A DNA stretch of 7,137 bases from Rikenellaceae bacterium (GCA_020859745.1 JAJBVQ010000070.1:1-7137), one strand, 5' to 3'. Positions 1-5,977 are shown, counted from the stretch's first letter. Translations and numbers: made by a program. Notes: generated by a model not told the origin, from the sequence alone.

Positions 1-1775
1 ACGCAGCCCCGCCGCTCGGTGTCCACCCACGGCTCCCGGGACACGTCGTCGATAGCCGAAAGATAGTCGCGGATATTCTGCCCGCTGTAGTCGCCCGAGA
101 TCTGGTCAAGCCACTCCTGCCCGAACGACGGCAGGCCGCGCCGGTTCGGCGCCACCACGATATAGCCCTGCGCTGCCATCAGCTCGAAGTTCCAGCGGTA
201 GCTCCACCGCTGCGAAACGACGCTCTGCGGACCGCCCTGACAGTAGAGCAGGGTCGGATATTGCTTCGTGCTGTCGAAGTCCGGCGGCAGGATCACCCAC
301 GTCAGCATTCGCTTTCCGTCGGTCGTCGCCACCCACCGCTTCTGCACGTCGCCCATATCGACATTGTCGTAAATCTCCTTGTTAATGAACGTAATCTGGG
401 TGTCTTTCCCATCCTTAGCATTGACGGCGAAAAGCTCCGTCGCCATCTTCAGGGTCGTCTTCTCGGCCACGATCACCGCCTCGTCGCCCCCCGTACCGCA
501 CACGGCCGACGATCCGGCCACCGCCGCATTCGGGAACGCCACGCTGAAACCCGTATAGTCGTGATCCCCGGCAGTCAGCACCGTGATACGGTTCCCGTCG
601 GCCAAGTCGGCCCGGCAGATCTGGTGCGTCGCCTCGATCGGGGCGATAAAGTAGATGCTCGTGCCGTCCGGCGTCCACCGCAGGTTGGCCGCGTTGTAGT
701 CGAACCCGTCCGTCACATAGCTTTTTGCCCCGGTGGCCAAGTCCATGACGAACAGCCGGTCTTTGTCCGACTCATTACGCGCACGCTCCATGCTCTGCCA
801 AGCGATCTTGGTGTCGTCCGGCGAAAAGACCGGGTACTTGTCGTACCCCGGCATCCCTTCGGTCAGGTTTTTCGTCGAACCGTCGGCCAAGGTATAGAGG
901 TAGATGTCGCTATCGGTGCTCATCGAATAATCGTACCCCGTCAGCTTCTTGCAGGTGTAGGCTAACTGCGTCCCGGCGTTGTTCCAACTGATCTCGCTCA
1001 TCTCGAAGTAAGGTGCCGTCGGCGCGTCCCACGGCTCGCCGGGCATGATATCCAGCGCGTTGGACAAGCCGTTGCCCTCGGTGGAGGCCGCGTTGAGGTC
1101 GGCCACGAAGATATGGCTGTACGAGCCGTCCTCCCAAGTGTCCCAATGCCGCTCCATCAGGTCGTCGTAGATCAGGGCCTTGGACTCCTTCATGCCGTAA
1201 ATATCGGCGGACGATACCGAATCCACCTGTACGTCAGCCGTATACCACACCTTGTCCCCCTTCGGGCTTACGCCGAAGCCGGTTATGCCCCCTTCGACAT
1301 CCGAGAGCTTGCGCATATCCGTCCCATCCGGGGAGATCGACCAGAGCTGCTGCGTGGTCTCTCCTTTTGAGTCGTTGCCGCGCGAACTGAGGAAATAGAT
1401 ACGCTGCGCCCCGGTGGCAGCATCGACGCCCCACGCCGGCGAGTTGTCTTTCCCGGTGTTATTCGTGATCTGCCGCGCCTTTTCCGGCTCCCCCAACGGC
1501 ATCACATACAAAGAGGTATATCCCTTGTTCTCCCCCATGTTGTAGTAAGTTAGGGCGTAGAGCACCTCCGTCCCGTCCGGCGACACGGCGCTGGAGCCGA
1601 TGCGCCCCATTTTCCACATCACTTCGGGCGTAAAGACCCGCGCCTGCTTTTCGGCGGCGGTCAGGGCGGTGTCGAGCGGGGCATTGCCTTCGTTTTGCGG
1701 GGCGGCCGGCGTGCCGGTGCCGCACCCGGTCAGTGCTGCGGAGGCGATCATCAAAGTGGTCATCAGTCGTTTCAT
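1..1775 (-). CDS. dpp5: Dipeptidyl peptidase 5-like S9 family serine peptidase, predicted lipoprotein (C-terminus cut off by window edge)
   Basis: Prolyl-oligopeptidase-superfamily (S9) exopeptidase expected to remove dipeptides from peptide N-termini in the cell envelope. The first 591 codons are visible. The protein starts MKRLMTTLMIASAALTGC: a basic end, a hydrophobic stretch and a lipobox (LTGC), predicting lipidation at Cys18. Residues about 50-460 carry repeated 'SPDG/SPDD/TPDG' strand-turn motifs of a beta-propeller (SPDG near 65). The alpha/beta-hydrolase domain follows, with YPTLLYCQGGPQ at 506-517 and then APNRRGLPSFGQEW and QISGDYSGQN. These stretches closely match my recollection of Porphyromonas gingivalis DPP5; no alignment was run. 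The frame leaves the window about three residues before the expected catalytic Ser (GxSYGG), so Ser, Asp and His are all unseen. Its ATG is 23 nt after the glnN stop, implying co-transcription. No Shine-Dalgarno is visible, as is usual in Bacteroidetes. An acylaminoacyl-peptidase-type S9C enzyme is the main alternative name. Confidence 0.88.
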   Translation of the reverse strand, partial: MKRLMTTLMIASAALTGCGTGTPAAPQNEGNAPLDTALTAAEKQARVFTPEVMWKMGRIGSSAVSPDGTEVLYALTYYNMGENKGYTSLYVMPLGEPEKARQITNNTGKDNSPAWGVDAATGAQRIYFLSSRGNDSKGETTQQLWSISPDGTDMRKLSDVEGGITGFGVSPKGDKVWYTADVQVDSVSSADIYGMKESKALIYDDLMERHWDTWEDGSYSHIFVADLNAASTEGNGLSNALDIMPGEPWDAPTAPYFEMSEISWNNAGTQLAYTCKKLTGYDYSMSTDSDIYLYTLADGSTKNLTEGMPGYDKYPVFSPDDTKIAWQSMERARNESDKDRLFVMDLATGAKSYVTDGFDYNAANLRWTPDGTSIYFIAPIEATHQICRADLADGNRITVLTAGDHDYTGFSVAFPNAAVAGSSAVCGTGGDEAVIVAEKTTLKMATELFAVNAKDGKDTQITFINKEIYDNVDMGDVQKRWVATTDGKRMLTWVILPPDFDSTKQYPTLLYCQGGPQSVVSQRWSYRWNFELMAAQGYIVVAPNRRGLPSFGQEWLDQISGDYSGQNIRDYLSAIDDVSREPWVDTERRGC

Positions 1776-1798
1776 GCGGTGAATATTTATCGCTCTTT

Positions 1799-3991
1799 TT
1801 ATTTGAGGAACAACAGTTCGCGGTATTTCGGCAGGGTCCACATTTCGTTGTCGATGATCAGCTCCAGCTTGTCGATGTGGTAGCGGATCCGGTCGAGCAG
1901 CGGCACCACGGTGTCGTGGTAGGCGATGGCCTTGGCCCGCTCGCCGCAGATCTTGTTGGCCACTTTGCGGGCGTTCACCAGGTCGTTGACCTGCGCCTGG
2001 ATGGCCGAGATGTGGTCGTTGATCTGCTCGATCAGCTCCACGTCGCGCTGCGAAAGGGCGTCGGCCCGTTTCTCGTCGCGGAAGATCTGGTGCACTTTGT
2101 AGACTTTGTCCAACAGCTCCCCCTGGTAGCGCGAGGCTACCGGCAGGATGTGGTTCATCGCCAGGTCGCCCAGCACCCGCGCCTCGATCTGCACCTTCTT
2201 GGTGTAGGTCTCCCAGTCTACCTCCGTGCGGGCGTGAAGTTCGACTTCGCTCAGCACGTTCATCGAGGTGAAGAGGTCGATCGACTCCGGGGTCAGGAAA
2301 CGGTCGAAGATCAGCGGGATACTCGTCTCCACGTCTAAACCGCGTTTGGCCGCTTCGGTTTTCCACTCCTCGCTGTAACCGTTGCCGTCGAAGCGGATCG
2401 GGCGGCACTCTTTGATGTATTTCTTGAGCACGGTGAAGATCGCTTTCTCGATCGGGGTGTGCATGGCCGTCAGCTCGTCGATCTCCTTGCGGAAGCGGGT
2501 CAGCTGGTCGGCCACGGCCGTGTTGATGACCGTCAGCGCCCCGCCGCAGTTGGCCGAAGAGCCTACCGCGCGGAACTCGAACCGGTTCCCCGTAAAGGCG
2601 AAGGGCGAGGTGCGGTTGCGGTCGGTGTTGTCCAGCAGCAGCTCCGGGATGTGCGCGATCCCCAGTTTGAAGCCCGATTTGTCGTCCACTTTGATCGCCT
2701 CTTCCGACGAACTCGCCTCGATCTTGTCGAGCACTTCGTTCAGCTGCCGCCCGAGGAATACCGAGATGATTGCCGGCGGCGCCTCGTTGGCCCCCAGCCG
2801 GTGCGCGTTGGTGGCGCTGGAGATCGAAGCCTTGAGCAGCCCGTTGTGTTTGTAGACCGCCATCATCGTATTGACCAGGAAGGTCACGAAGAGCAGGTTG
2901 TCTTTCGGCGTTTTGCCCGGCGAGAAGAGGTTCACCCCGGTGTCGGTTCCCAGCGACCAGTTGTTGTGCTTGCCCGATCCGTTGATCCCCTTGAACGGTT
3001 TTTCGTGGAGCAGGCAGCGGAAGCAGTGTTTCCGCGCGATGCGGTGGATCACGCTCATCAACAGCAGGTTATGGTCGTTTGCCAGATTGGCCTCCTCGTA
3101 GATCGGGGCCAGCTCGAACTGGTTCGGGGCCACTTCGTTATGCCGCGTCTTGACCGGGATTCCCAGTTTTAGCAGCTCCACATCCAGCTCTTTCATAAAG
3201 GCCGCCACCCGCGTAGGTATAGACCCGAAGTAGTGGTCTTCCAACTGCTGGTTCTTGGCGCTCTCGTGCCCCATCAGGGTGCGCCCGGTCAGGATCAAAT
3301 CCGGTCGTGCGGCCCACAGCCCTTCGTCCACCAAAAAGTATTCCTGCTCCCATCCCAAAAAGGTGGTCACTTTCTTAACGTTCGGATCGAACAGTCGGCA
3401 CACGGCTGTGGCGGCGGTGTCCACCGCCGCGATGGACTTGAGCAGCGGGGTCTTGAAGTCCAAGGCCTCCCCGGTATAAGCGATAAAGATGGTCGGGATG
3501 CACAGGGTGCTCCCCACGATAAACGCGGGCGAGGTCGGGTCCCATGCGGAGTACCCGCGGGCCTCGAAGGTGTTGCGGATGCCGCCGTTCGGGAAGCTCG
3601 ACGCGTCCGGCTCCTGCTGGATCAGCAGCTTGCCGGAGAACTCCTCGATCAGCCCGCCGTGGCCGTCGTGCTCCACGAATGCGTCGTGCTTCTCGGCGGT
3701 GCCGCCGTTGAGCGGCTGGAACCAGTGGGTGTAATGGGTGGCGCCCATCTCCATGGCCCACTGTTTCATCCCCGCGGCCACGTTCATGGCCAGCTCCCGG
3801 CTCAGGGCCGTGCGGTTGTTCATGGTGTCGACAAGGGCTTCGTAGACGTTCTTGGGCAGGTATTTGCGCATGCGATCCTGGTTGAACACGTACATGCCGA
3901 AATATTCGGAAGGCCTCTCGGCCGGCAGCTGCACGTCAAGGGCTTTGCGCCGGATCGCTTCGTCTACTACTTTGAATCTGAGTGATGCCAT
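1799..3991 (-). CDS. glnN: Type III glutamine synthetase
   Basis: Cytoplasmic enzyme joining glutamate and ammonium with ATP to make glutamine. At 730 residues it fits the large GSIII class of Bacteroidetes (about 700-730), not the 440-470 of GSI. The N-terminal GSIII domain includes the class-typical block HYTHWFQPLNGGTAEKHDAF (86-105). Catalytic-core motifs follow in order: WEQEYF (214-219, metal-binding Glu215/Glu217), HNEVAPNQFE (284-293, Glu286/Glu293), NGSGKHNNWS (337-346, His342) and NRTSPF...NRFEFR (459-474, Arg460, Arg470, Glu472, Arg474). A helical C-terminal extension is also present. The start MASLRFKVVDEA matches where family members begin. The frame stays open upstream to about 4315, but that stretch overlaps the conserved end of asnA, so it was not used. 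The ATG lies 29 nt after the asnA stop, with no separate -7 promoter box in the gap, so expression is probably from the asnA promoter. Confidence 0.97.
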   Translation of the reverse strand: MASLRFKVVDEAIRRKALDVQLPAERPSEYFGMYVFNQDRMRKYLPKNVYEALVDTMNNRTALSRELAMNVAAGMKQWAMEMGATHYTHWFQPLNGGTAEKHDAFVEHDGHGGLIEEFSGKLLIQQEPDASSFPNGGIRNTFEARGYSAWDPTSPAFIVGSTLCIPTIFIAYTGEALDFKTPLLKSIAAVDTAATAVCRLFDPNVKKVTTFLGWEQEYFLVDEGLWAARPDLILTGRTLMGHESAKNQQLEDHYFGSIPTRVAAFMKELDVELLKLGIPVKTRHNEVAPNQFELAPIYEEANLANDHNLLLMSVIHRIARKHCFRCLLHEKPFKGINGSGKHNNWSLGTDTGVNLFSPGKTPKDNLLFVTFLVNTMMAVYKHNGLLKASISSATNAHRLGANEAPPAIISVFLGRQLNEVLDKIEASSSEEAIKVDDKSGFKLGIAHIPELLLDNTDRNRTSPFAFTGNRFEFRAVGSSANCGGALTVINTAVADQLTRFRKEIDELTAMHTPIEKAIFTVLKKYIKECRPIRFDGNGYSEEWKTEAAKRGLDVETSIPLIFDRFLTPESIDLFTSMNVLSEVELHARTEVDWETYTKKVQIEARVLGDLAMNHILPVASRYQGELLDKVYKVHQIFRDEKRADALSQRDVELIEQINDHISAIQAQVNDLVNARKVANKICGERAKAIAYHDTVVPLLDRIRYHIDKLELIIDNEMWTLPKYRELLFLK

Positions 3992-4020
3992 GGAGGTATG
4001 TGATTTTATTTTTTGTATCC

Positions 4021-5058
4021 TTATTTCAGTTCGATGTTGTGCGCCCGGCACTGCTCGCGCATGCCGTCGGGCCAGATGCTGGCCTGCACCTCCCCGATAT
4101 GTGCGCACCTCAGGAAGAACATGCAGAGCCGCGACTGGCCGATCCCGCCGCCGATGGACAAAGGCAGTTCGCCGTCCAGGAGCATCCGGTGGTATTTTAG
4201 CCCTTTCCGCTGGTCGAGCTTGCCGGAGAGGGCCAGTTGTTGTCGCAGGGAGTCCGGCGTCACGCGGATCCCCATCGAGGTGATCTCGTAGCCCGATTCC
4301 AACACGGGGTTCCACAGGATCATATCCCCATTCAGCCCGGTGTAACCCTCTTCGTTGGGCGTGATCCAGTCGTCGTAGTCGGGCGCGCGGTTGTCGTGCG
4401 GCTCACCATTGCTGAGTTTGTCCCCGATCCCGATGATGAACACGGCCCCGCACTCTTTCGCGATGGCGTTCTCACGCTCCTTGGCGCTGAGGGTAGGATA
4501 ACGGTCGAGCAATTCCTGGGCATGGATAAAGGTGATCTGGCCGGGTAAGACGGGCGTGATATGCGGATGGGTGCGGTATACCGCCTGCTCGACCTCCAGC
4601 ATCACGCTGTATATTTTCCGTACGATCTCTTTGAGGAATGCGACAGTGCGCTCTTCGGGCCGGATGGTGCGTTCCCAGTCCCACTGGTCGACATACAGCG
4701 AGTGGATATTATCCAGCTCTTCGTCGGCGCGGATGGCGTTCATGTCGGTGTAGAGACCGTATCCCGGCGCGATCTGGTAGGCTCCCAGTTTGATGCGTTT
4801 CCACTTGGCCAGCGACTGCACCACTTCGGCCCGCGCGTCGCCCATATCCTTGACCGGAAAACTCACGGCCCGCTCCACGCCGCTCAGGTCGTCGTTGATG
4901 CCGGTGCCGGAGAGGACGAAAAGGGGGGCGGTCACGCGCCGCAGGCGTAATTCCGCGGCCAGGGCGGCCTGGAAGGTGTCTTTGATCTCTTTGATCGCCT
5001 GCTCCTGGGTCTCGGGAACCAGTCTTGGACGGTAGTTTTCGGGAAAATAGAGTGCCAT
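4021..5058 (-). CDS. asnA: Aspartate--ammonia ligase (ammonia-dependent asparagine synthetase A)
   Basis: Cytoplasmic enzyme converting aspartate, ammonium and ATP to asparagine, AMP and PPi. Its fold is related to the class II aspartyl/asparaginyl-tRNA synthetase core. The protein is 345 residues (family about 330-345). Signature stretches visible in order are RVTAPLFV (41-48), GINDDLSGVERAVSF (53-67), VVQSLAKWKR (79-88), YTDMNAIRADE (103-113), LYVDQWDWER (121-130), RAPDYDDW (224-231), GLNGDMILWNPVLE (241-254), SMGIRV (261-266), and SIGGGIGQSRLCMF (301-314) followed by HIGEVQASIWP (320-330). The start at MALYFPENYRPRL was chosen because family members begin at this N-x-Y-x-P-x-L region. Two in-frame ATGs 14 and 13 codons earlier lie upstream of the -7 promoter box and add an unconserved stretch. 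It appears to be the first gene of the asnA-glnN-peptidase cluster. Confidence 0.97.
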   Translation of the reverse strand: MALYFPENYRPRLVPETQEQAIKEIKDTFQAALAAELRLRRVTAPLFVLSGTGINDDLSGVERAVSFPVKDMGDARAEVVQSLAKWKRIKLGAYQIAPGYGLYTDMNAIRADEELDNIHSLYVDQWDWERTIRPEERTVAFLKEIVRKIYSVMLEVEQAVYRTHPHITPVLPGQITFIHAQELLDRYPTLSAKERENAIAKECGAVFIIGIGDKLSNGEPHDNRAPDYDDWITPNEEGYTGLNGDMILWNPVLESGYEITSMGIRVTPDSLRQQLALSGKLDQRKGLKYHRMLLDGELPLSIGGGIGQSRLCMFFLRCAHIGEVQASIWPDGMREQCRAHNIELK

Positions 5059-5076
5059 CGGCCTGTTTTTAAGGAA

Positions 5077-5084
5077 CAAAGATA
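5077..5084 (-). promoter_or_regulatory. Bacteroidetes-type -7 promoter box for asnA
   Basis: On the minus strand this reads TATCTTTG, a full match to the Bacteroidetes primary-sigma -7 consensus TAnnTTTG. It ends 18 nt before the asnA ATG, giving a very short 5' leader. A clear -33 TTG/TTTG element at the usual 19-25 nt spacing is not obvious, so strength is uncertain. It is the only such box seen close before any gene here and probably serves the whole asnA-glnN-peptidase cluster. Confidence 0.68.
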
Positions 5085-5191
5085 GGGAATTTTTCATCAC
5101 CTTCTATCGGGTGGGCGTGGGTTGGCTTTATGCCGTTTCCAACGATCCGGAGCTGCCCGGTTTTTTGCATTCTCAAGCGGGTCAGGCCGCA

Positions 5192-5238
5192 GCCACCCCG
5201 GACGAAGGCCTGCTTTCGCAGTCTTCGCCGGGTGTGGC
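5192..5238. other. Long bulged stem-loop
   Basis: Nested complementary segments are GCCAC/GTGGC, CCCGG/CCGGG, CGAAG/CTTCG and CTGC/GCAG around a TTTC loop, with one- or two-base bulges between them. That gives about 19 pairs in 47 nt. No T-run follows on either strand, so it is unlikely to be an intrinsic terminator. On the minus strand it lies about 110 nt upstream of the asnA -7 box, so it would not be in that transcript. Confidence 0.6.
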
Positions 5239-5302
5239 GGGAAAAAAGTCCCCGGCAGGGTCAAGGGCGCCCGAAGCCGCGGTAAGACGATAAGGGAAAA
5301 GC

Positions 5303-5320
5303 GCGACTCGTTAGAGTCGC
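5303..5320. other. Short perfect stem-loop
   Basis: GCGACTC and GAGTCGC flank a GTTA loop: seven perfect pairs. It sits directly before the larger 5322-5368 hairpin. There is no adjacent T-run. Confidence 0.6.
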
Positions 5321-5321
5321 C

Positions 5322-5368
5322 GGGCCTGCCGCCAAGCGCCTTCGGCGCTCACCCGGTGGCGGCGGCCC
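5322..5368. other. Composite two-stage hairpin
   Basis: The outer stem is GGGCC/GGCCC and, after a one-base bulge, GCCGCCA/TGGCGGC. Inside is a second stem AGCGCC-TTC-GGCGCT and a seven-base unpaired side (5350-5356). That is 18 pairs in 47 nt. Confidence 0.62.
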
Positions 5369-5381
5369 GAACATATGAGGG

Positions 5382-5439
5382 TGAATAGGTCCTGTCCGAA
5401 ATAAGGAAACGAGTGGTTGAGTCCCCGTGGCAGCGGCGG
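5382..5439 (+). repeat. Full-length repeat copy A
   Basis: This copy has two CGARTAG-like heptamers, TGAATAG (5382-5388) and CGAGTGG (5410-5416), exactly 28 nt apart. Between them lies TGTCCGAAATAAGGAAA. The second heptamer is followed by CCCCG and CAGCGGCGG. It aligns along its whole length with copy B with only a 2-nt gap. Confidence 0.72.
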
Positions 5440-5440
5440 T

Positions 5441-5483
5441 CTGTGCTCCCAGCGGCATGGCCGCTTCGGGAATGGGCGCAGGG
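5441..5483. other. Hairpin related to the 5628-5673 stem-loop
   Basis: The inner stem AGCGGC-ATG-GCCGCT (5451-5465) is perfect. The outer arms CTGTGCTCCC and GGGCGCAGGG pair less well. The order CTGYGC..CC, AGCGGC, loop, GCCGCT, GGGCGCAGGG is the same as in 5628-5673, so the two are diverged copies. Confidence 0.58.
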
Positions 5484-5498
5484 TCGAACTCGAGAAAG

Positions 5499-5558
5499 CG
5501 AATAGCTTATGCCCGAAACAAGGAAACGAATAGTTTTGGGTTTCCGAGTCAGCGGCGG
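5499..5558 (+). repeat. Full-length repeat copy B
   Basis: Heptamers CGAATAG at 5499-5505 and 5527-5533 are again 28 nt apart. They are separated by TGCCCGAAACAAGGAAA, which differs at two positions from copy A. TTTCCG and CAGCGGCGG complete the unit. This is the best match to the apparent consensus. Confidence 0.75.
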
Positions 5559-5588
5559 CGCGCCCCGAGGGGGGGGCGTGGGCGCGCC
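5557..5588. other. GGCGCGCC inverted pair around a G8 tract
   Basis: Two copies of the self-complementary octamer GGCGCGCC (5557-5564 and 5581-5588) flank a 16-nt segment that contains a run of eight G (5569-5576). They can form a hairpin linking cores B and C. Confidence 0.55.
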
Positions 5589-5593
5589 GAAAA

Positions 5594-5631
5594 CGAGTGA
5601 GCGAAAAGCGGAATTTCCGTTGCAACGGCGG
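5594..5631 (+). repeat. Repeat core C
   Basis: CGAGTGA (5594-5600) and CGAAAAG (5602-5608) lie close together here rather than 28 nt apart. They are followed by TTTCCG, TTG and CAACGGCGG. The 3' half forms the perfect palindrome CCGTTGCAACGG (5617-5628). Confidence 0.6.
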
Positions 5632-5673
5632 CCCCTGCGCCCAGCGGCAACGCCGCTAGGGCGCAGGGGCCGC
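5628..5673. other. Strong GC hairpin between cores C and D
   Basis: Arms of 15 nt (5628-5642 and 5659-5673) are perfectly complementary. An inner stem AGCGGC-AAC-GCCGCT follows, with one bulged A at 5658. That is 21 pairs in 46 nt. It overlaps the last four bases of core C. Confidence 0.72.
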
Positions 5674-5678
5674 TGGGC

Positions 5679-5706
5679 CGAATAATGCGGGTTTTCTCGG
5701 CGGCGG
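5679..5706 (+). repeat. Repeat core D (divergent)
   Basis: CGAATAA is followed by TGCGGGTTTTCTCGG and CGGCGG. It keeps the order and spacing of the core but is the least conserved copy. Confidence 0.45.
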
Positions 5707-5727
5707 AGCGCGTCAGCGCGGAGCCGC
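5700..5727. other. Hairpin downstream of core D
   Basis: GCGGC (5700-5704) can pair with GCCGC (5723-5727) around the inner stem GCGC-GTCA-GCGC (5708-5719). It overlaps the end of core D. Confidence 0.45.
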
Positions 5728-5740
5728 AATAAGGCGGTGG

Positions 5741-5780
5741 CGTTTTGTCTCCGAAAGCCTTGGCTTTCGGAGACAAAACG
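5741..5780. other. Perfect 19-bp inverted repeat with 2-nt centre
   Basis: The arms CGTTTTGTCTCCGAAAGCC (5741-5759) and its exact reverse complement (5762-5780) are separated only by TT. This is the longest perfect inverted repeat I see in the window. Because it is symmetrical, it would form the same hairpin in RNA from either strand, or a DNA cruciform. No T-run follows it. Confidence 0.85.
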
Positions 5781-5789
5781 GGCTGAGAG

Positions 5790-5817
5790 CGAGTAGCTGG
5801 GTTTCTGTGGCAAAGGT
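5790..5817 (+). repeat. Repeat core E
   Basis: CGAGTAG, CTGGG, TTTCTG, TGG, CAAAGG. It has the same element order as the other cores and sits ten bases after the 19-bp hairpin. Confidence 0.58.
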
Positions 5818-5883
5818 GAGCCGCAATCCAGCCGCTTGGGGTAGTTACAGCCTCACCGGCGTGCCCGCAGGCACCGCGGCTCA
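5817..5883. other. Hairpin between cores E and F
   Basis: The outer arms TGAGCCGC (5817-5824) and GCGGCTCA (5876-5883) are perfectly complementary. They enclose a smaller stem GTGCC-CGCA-GGCAC (5861-5874). Confidence 0.5.
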
Positions 5884-5895
5884 AATCCACGGGAG

Positions 5896-5926
5896 CGAGT
5901 AGCCCTGTTCTCGTATCAGCGGTCGG
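5896..5926 (+). repeat. Repeat core F
   Basis: CGAGTAG, CCCTG, TTCTCG, TAT, CAGCGG, then TCGG. It shares GAGCGAGTAG with the region just before core E (5787-5796). It is the last recognisable core; none was found at 5930-6256. Confidence 0.58.
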
Positions 5927-5929
5927 ACT

Positions 5930-5960
5930 GCCACTCACGCGGGAACTTTTCCCCCTCGCC
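5930..5960 (+). repeat. Second repeat family, copy 1
   Basis: GCCACTCACGCGGGAACTTT then TCC, CCC and TCGCC. It resembles 6079-6106 (CCCACTGGCGCGGGAATTCT then TTGC and TCGCC), about 149 nt away. The shared parts are CACT, CGCGGGAA, a T-rich stretch and TCGCC. Confidence 0.42.
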
Positions 5961-5961
5961 T

Positions 5962-5977
5962 GCGACCGAAAGGTCGC
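5962..5977. other. Stem-loop with GAAA tetraloop
   Basis: GCGACC-GAAA-GGTCGC: six perfect pairs closed, on the plus strand, by a GNRA-type tetraloop. A GNRA loop is a common stable RNA fold and sits beside the next nested inverted repeats. Confidence 0.5.

Larger units (their letters stand above)
5382..5926 (+). repeat. Degenerate core-plus-hairpin repeat array (six cores)
   Basis: Six plus-strand cores share CGARTAG, 4-7 variable bases, TTTCCG (or close), three bases, then CAGCGG, often extended by CGG. They start at 5410, 5527, 5602, 5679, 5790 and 5896, so spacings are 117, 75, 77, 111 and 106 nt. The intervals hold GC-rich stem-loops of differing sequence. In three cores the 3' half is a small inverted repeat, CCG-6 nt-CGG; in the third it is the perfect 12-nt palindrome CCGTTGCAACGG (5617-5628). 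The array ends about 0.32 kb from the asnA promoter. The GTAG/GTGG tetranucleotide inside some cores recalls bacterial REP elements, but no RAYT transposase gene is in the window. Function unknown. Confidence 0.72.

Noticed and set aside
3992..4315. N-terminal extension of the glnN frame by 108 residues
   Set aside because: It overlaps the conserved C-terminus of asnA in another frame, and GSIII proteins begin at about MASLRFKVVDEA.
5059..5100. Longer asnA start (MMKNSLSLFLKNRP...)
   Set aside because: The upstream ATGs lie before the -7 box TATCTTTG and add residues not seen in the family.
5148..5166. CCGG-loop-CCGG followed by six T on the plus strand as a terminator
   Set aside because: The stem is only four pairs and no plus-strand gene precedes it.
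5111..5388. Plus-strand frames of 60 and 88 codons
   Set aside because: They overlap each other in different frames, cross strong inverted repeats, and lack a promoter or any familiar domain.
5531..5538. Plus-strand TAGTTTTG matching the -7 consensus TAnnTTTG
   Set aside because: It is part of repeat copy B, has no -33 partner at suitable distance and no gene downstream on that strand.
5349..5813. 154-codon minus-strand open frame
   Set aside because: It runs through cores, a G8 tract and perfect hairpins, has no recognisable motif, and repeats short phrases only because the DNA repeats.
5382..5926. CRISPR array
   Set aside because: Cores are degenerate, spacing varies from 75 to 117 nt, intervals are self-complementary and partly homologous, and no cas gene is present.
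5382..5926. Integron cassette (attC) array
   Set aside because: No R-box consensus (RYYYAAC/GTTRRRY) pairs and no cassette ORFs between cores.
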